A DNA stretch of 64,000 bases. Origin: Bombardia bombarda (Eukaryota; Ascomycota; Sordariomycetes; Sordariales; Lasiosphaeriaceae). Below the pieces are notes generated by a model. The model saw only the letters and a program-made list of their open reading frames with translations, searched no databases and had not been told where the DNA came from. This document shows positions 61,648 to 64,000 of this stretch, in pieces. The position numbers and the translations under genes are program-made. Positions within the stretch are counted from its first letter, which is position 1; every line of letters starts with the position of its first letter. The stretch lies in the NCBI GenBank assembly GCA_030512295.1, contig JAULSR010000003.1, forward strand, positions 930,001 to 994,000, given 5' to 3'.

Positions 61648-64000
61648 TCAAACTCTAGTATAAACCCCATCAATCGTATAATCCTTCTTCGGCCCCTTGA
61701 CCGTATACGCCAGCCGCCAGTCCTTCAAATTGACAGCCTTGAACTTGAACCGATACTCCACATCATAGAAATCATCAATACACAAATGTCCCGCATTCGC
61801 CCGCCACCCCAACCCATCATCACCACCACCACCTTCTCCCCCATCCTCTCCAACCCCAACACCCTCCACCCCCTCACCCACCTCAAACACCAAATCATGA
61901 AACAGATAATCCGCCCTGCTCTGCTCATCCGTCTTGACAAACCACACACTGACCGCATCCCTCCCCTCATCATACCGCCACACATACCGCCTCGTAGCCC
62001 TGAAAGTCAGCCCATTCGCCGCCTTGAAATCCCCCTCCTCGATATACAAATACTCCAGCCCGTGATCCCCCTCCTCCTCAAGATCAAACAAGCCCTCCCT
62101 CCCGTCCCTCGTCCCCTCCCGCAGCAGAAACCTCGCCTTCCCACTGAAGTGCCCGCTCGGGTGACTCGGCAGCCGGCTGACCAAATCGCGCTCCAGCCGC
62201 CACTCGCCCAGCAGCGAGCGGAACACGGCGCGCGCGACGAACCCGCCGCCCGCGACGCCCGCCAAGACCGCGGCCTCGGCCTGGCTGAGCGACTTGTGCG
62301 CCTCGGCCTGTTGCGCCTCGGTTGGACTTTTGGGTGGATATCGCGCTGGGGTGAGCACGTCCATCTCGCGGCCGAGGGGCGGCCCGCGCGGCATCTTGGT
62401 GGTGGGCGGGAGGCCGCTGGTCTCGAGGGCGGCGGCGAGCTGCTGCACGAGCCAGGCGAAGTCGCCCATGGGGAACTGGGAGGCGCGGGCGGGGTCGGCG
62501 CGCAGGGCGGCGGTGCGCGCGAGGGAGGTGTCGGAGGCTAGGGCGGCGCGCATGGCTGGGGATAAGGTGGAGTTGCTGCCGTTGCTGTCGAGGTCGCTGT
62601 CGGCCTGCCAGAGGGCAGTGAGGAAGCGCGCCTGCAGCTCCATGACGGTCCAGTAGGGGGAGCGGTAGAAGCCTACGAAGCCGAGGTGGGGGATGGCCGG
62701 GTGGTGGGTGTTGTGGAAGGCTAGGGCGATGGTGTTGTTGATGTCGTTGGGGGAGACGGATAGGGTCTCGCGGATGGCTTGGGGTAGGAAGGATATTGAA
62801 GAGGAGGCTTCGAAGCCGGTGGCGAGGACTACGGCGGCGATGTTGGAGATTGTTGACGACTCGGGTTTGTCTGGGTTTAGGGAGGAGATTGTGGCGTCGG
62901 TGCCGGTGAGGGATAAGAGCTTGCCGTGGGAGACGGAGATGAGGCCGGAGCGGACAAAGTCCATGTAGTAGTCGCTTATAGCGAGGTACGGTGGCTTCTC
63001 GGTGTCCGTGTCTTTGATGGCGAGAGCCGGGGAGAAGTTGGACTGGTCTGTTCCGGCAGCGGCTTGGAGTATGCCGTGAACTTTCTTCGCCTGCTCTGGA
63101 GAGATGTGGCCCTGGGTGTTAACGAGTGGCTGTGGTCTGTTTGCAATGTTACCGGTGTTGAGGTCCATCGGCAGGAAAGGGGGAGCCGAGAGTTTAGGCT
63201 GTAGTTGCGAAGGTCGTTAGTCGTGTTCAACTTCCCGCACGGTCGCAGGCAGAATTCATACCTTTGGAGAAGTGTACAGAGGCAAAACCCAGACCGGTCG
63301 CTGAGTGACGTGGTGCAGTGAATACTTGTCCGGGTTAGGTATTGGGCTTGGATCTGGCGTGTGGACAGCTGACGAGAGATGGGTTGCCATGGTGCCCGCG
63401 ATCTCGAAGCCAGACATTTGACCTCCGACGATCAGGATCTTGCCCCCCTTTCCGTCATTCTTCGCAAGCAATCCGGATAGGTCGCGATACTTGCTGCTGT
63501 GAAGGATGGGGACGTCTGAATTTTCCAACAGACCCTGCGGCATTACAGGTTTTCCAAAGAAGCCAGAAGCAACCAGGAGATAGTCGAATGTTTGCTCCTT
63601 TGCCACGCCGTCGAAAGAACACGCCAGAACTCGCCATCCAGATGGCGTTTCATCGCCAACAGAGGTCTCCAAAGGATCGACTGACTCGACTCGCGTGCCG
63701 AGGTGTAATGTTGCTGCCTGACAGTATTTCTCATAGTACCGTTCCAGATAGCGACCGACCTGCCAGGCGTGCGGCAACTGGGGAACATCATCTTCCCAGG
63801 CTAGATCACTGAATTGAACTGTGTGTCTGCTCCCGTTTGTGAGCATGAGAGGATGGACCTGGCCGCCCGTGTCATCTCTGCTCGAAGGCCAGAGCCCGCC
63901 AATACGGGTCTGAGCCTCCAAGATGGTCACATTGAAGGTTCCTTCAGGAGCATCGTGAAGGAGAGACTTGGCCGCAGTGATGCCGGCGGGTCCGGCGCCT
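61648..64000 (-). CDS. FAD-dependent monooxygenase with DUF6314-type C-terminus (partial)
   Basis: Flavin-containing monooxygenase-like protein; its substrate is unknown. The 5' end is cut by the right edge. Exon 64000-63262 (partial) and exon 63198-61648, the latter reading PKLSAPPFLP onward. The first visible residues GAGPAGITAAKSL form the FAD-binding Rossmann motif, so only the first few residues and promoter are missing. Next come the NAD(P)-type GGQMSGFEIAG motif and the ATGFEASS flavin-side block. The C-terminal about 230 residues (GHLCIDDFYDVEYRFKFKAV, WRLAYTVKGPKKDYTIDGVY) look like the DUF6314 domain, giving an FMO-DUF6314 fusion. The DUF name is from memory. Confidence 0.85.

Overview
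The window is nuclear DNA of a filamentous ascomycete (Pezizomycotina, most likely a sordariomycete). Evidence: short spliceosomal introns (about 55-200 nt) with GT..AG ends and fungal donors, GC-rich coding exons between AT-richer spacers, a tyrosinase laid out like the Neurospora enzyme, a fungal cAMP-receptor-like GPCR, and an AT-rich, stop-riddled Ty3/gypsy relic of the kind left by repeat-induced point mutation (RIP). No operons, CRISPR arrays, rRNA or convincing tRNA genes were seen. The coordinates below come from reading splice junctions by eye and checking that summed exon lengths keep frame.

Layout. 1-10.4 kb: gene-poor, with an AT-rich block at about 8.6-9.9 kb. 10.4-16.2 kb (+): ECM29 proteasome adaptor. 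17.2-18.9 kb (+): UBA-UAS-UIM-UBX protein (Ubx5/UBXN7 type). 22.3-25.3 kb (+): germinal-centre (MST3/Sps1-like) kinase with a long pyrimidine-rich leader. 26.9-27.7 kb (-): secreted protein of unknown function. 29.1-30.2 kb (-) and 31.0-32.2 kb (+): two divergent orphan genes. 33.1-34.5 kb (+): NAD-isocitrate dehydrogenase subunit 1. 36.3-36.9 kb (+): small secreted-type protein with an unresolved start. 38.7-40.9 kb (+): tyrosinase. 41.3-42.2 kb (-): BUD23 rRNA methyltransferase, divergent from 43.0-43.8 kb (+) SVP26. 44.8-45.9 kb (-): Ser-rich orphan. 46-50.6 kb: gene-poor, with a short dispersed repeat pair and one small candidate gene. 50.7-53.4 kb (-): CSC1/OSCA-like membrane channel. 54.8-56.9 kb (-): cAMP-receptor-like GPCR. 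57-61.6 kb: gene-poor, with a minisatellite and the gypsy integrase relic. 61.6-64.0 kb (-): flavin monooxygenase fused to a DUF6314-type C-terminus, cut by the window edge.

Functionally this is mostly housekeeping DNA: protein turnover (ECM29, UBX), signalling (kinase, GPCR), mitochondrial metabolism (IDH1), ribosome biogenesis (BUD23), ER export (SVP26), pigment synthesis (tyrosinase) and membrane mechanics (CSC1-like). No gene cluster or novel system could be supported. The most useful observation is that three otherwise well-conserved genes (kinase, tyrosinase at two places, CSC1-like channel) each need single bases restored, two of the four sites in clear C/G tracts. Two further genes show frame conflicts. 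This looks like a systematic assembly indel problem rather than a group of pseudogenes, but it needs read-level checking.
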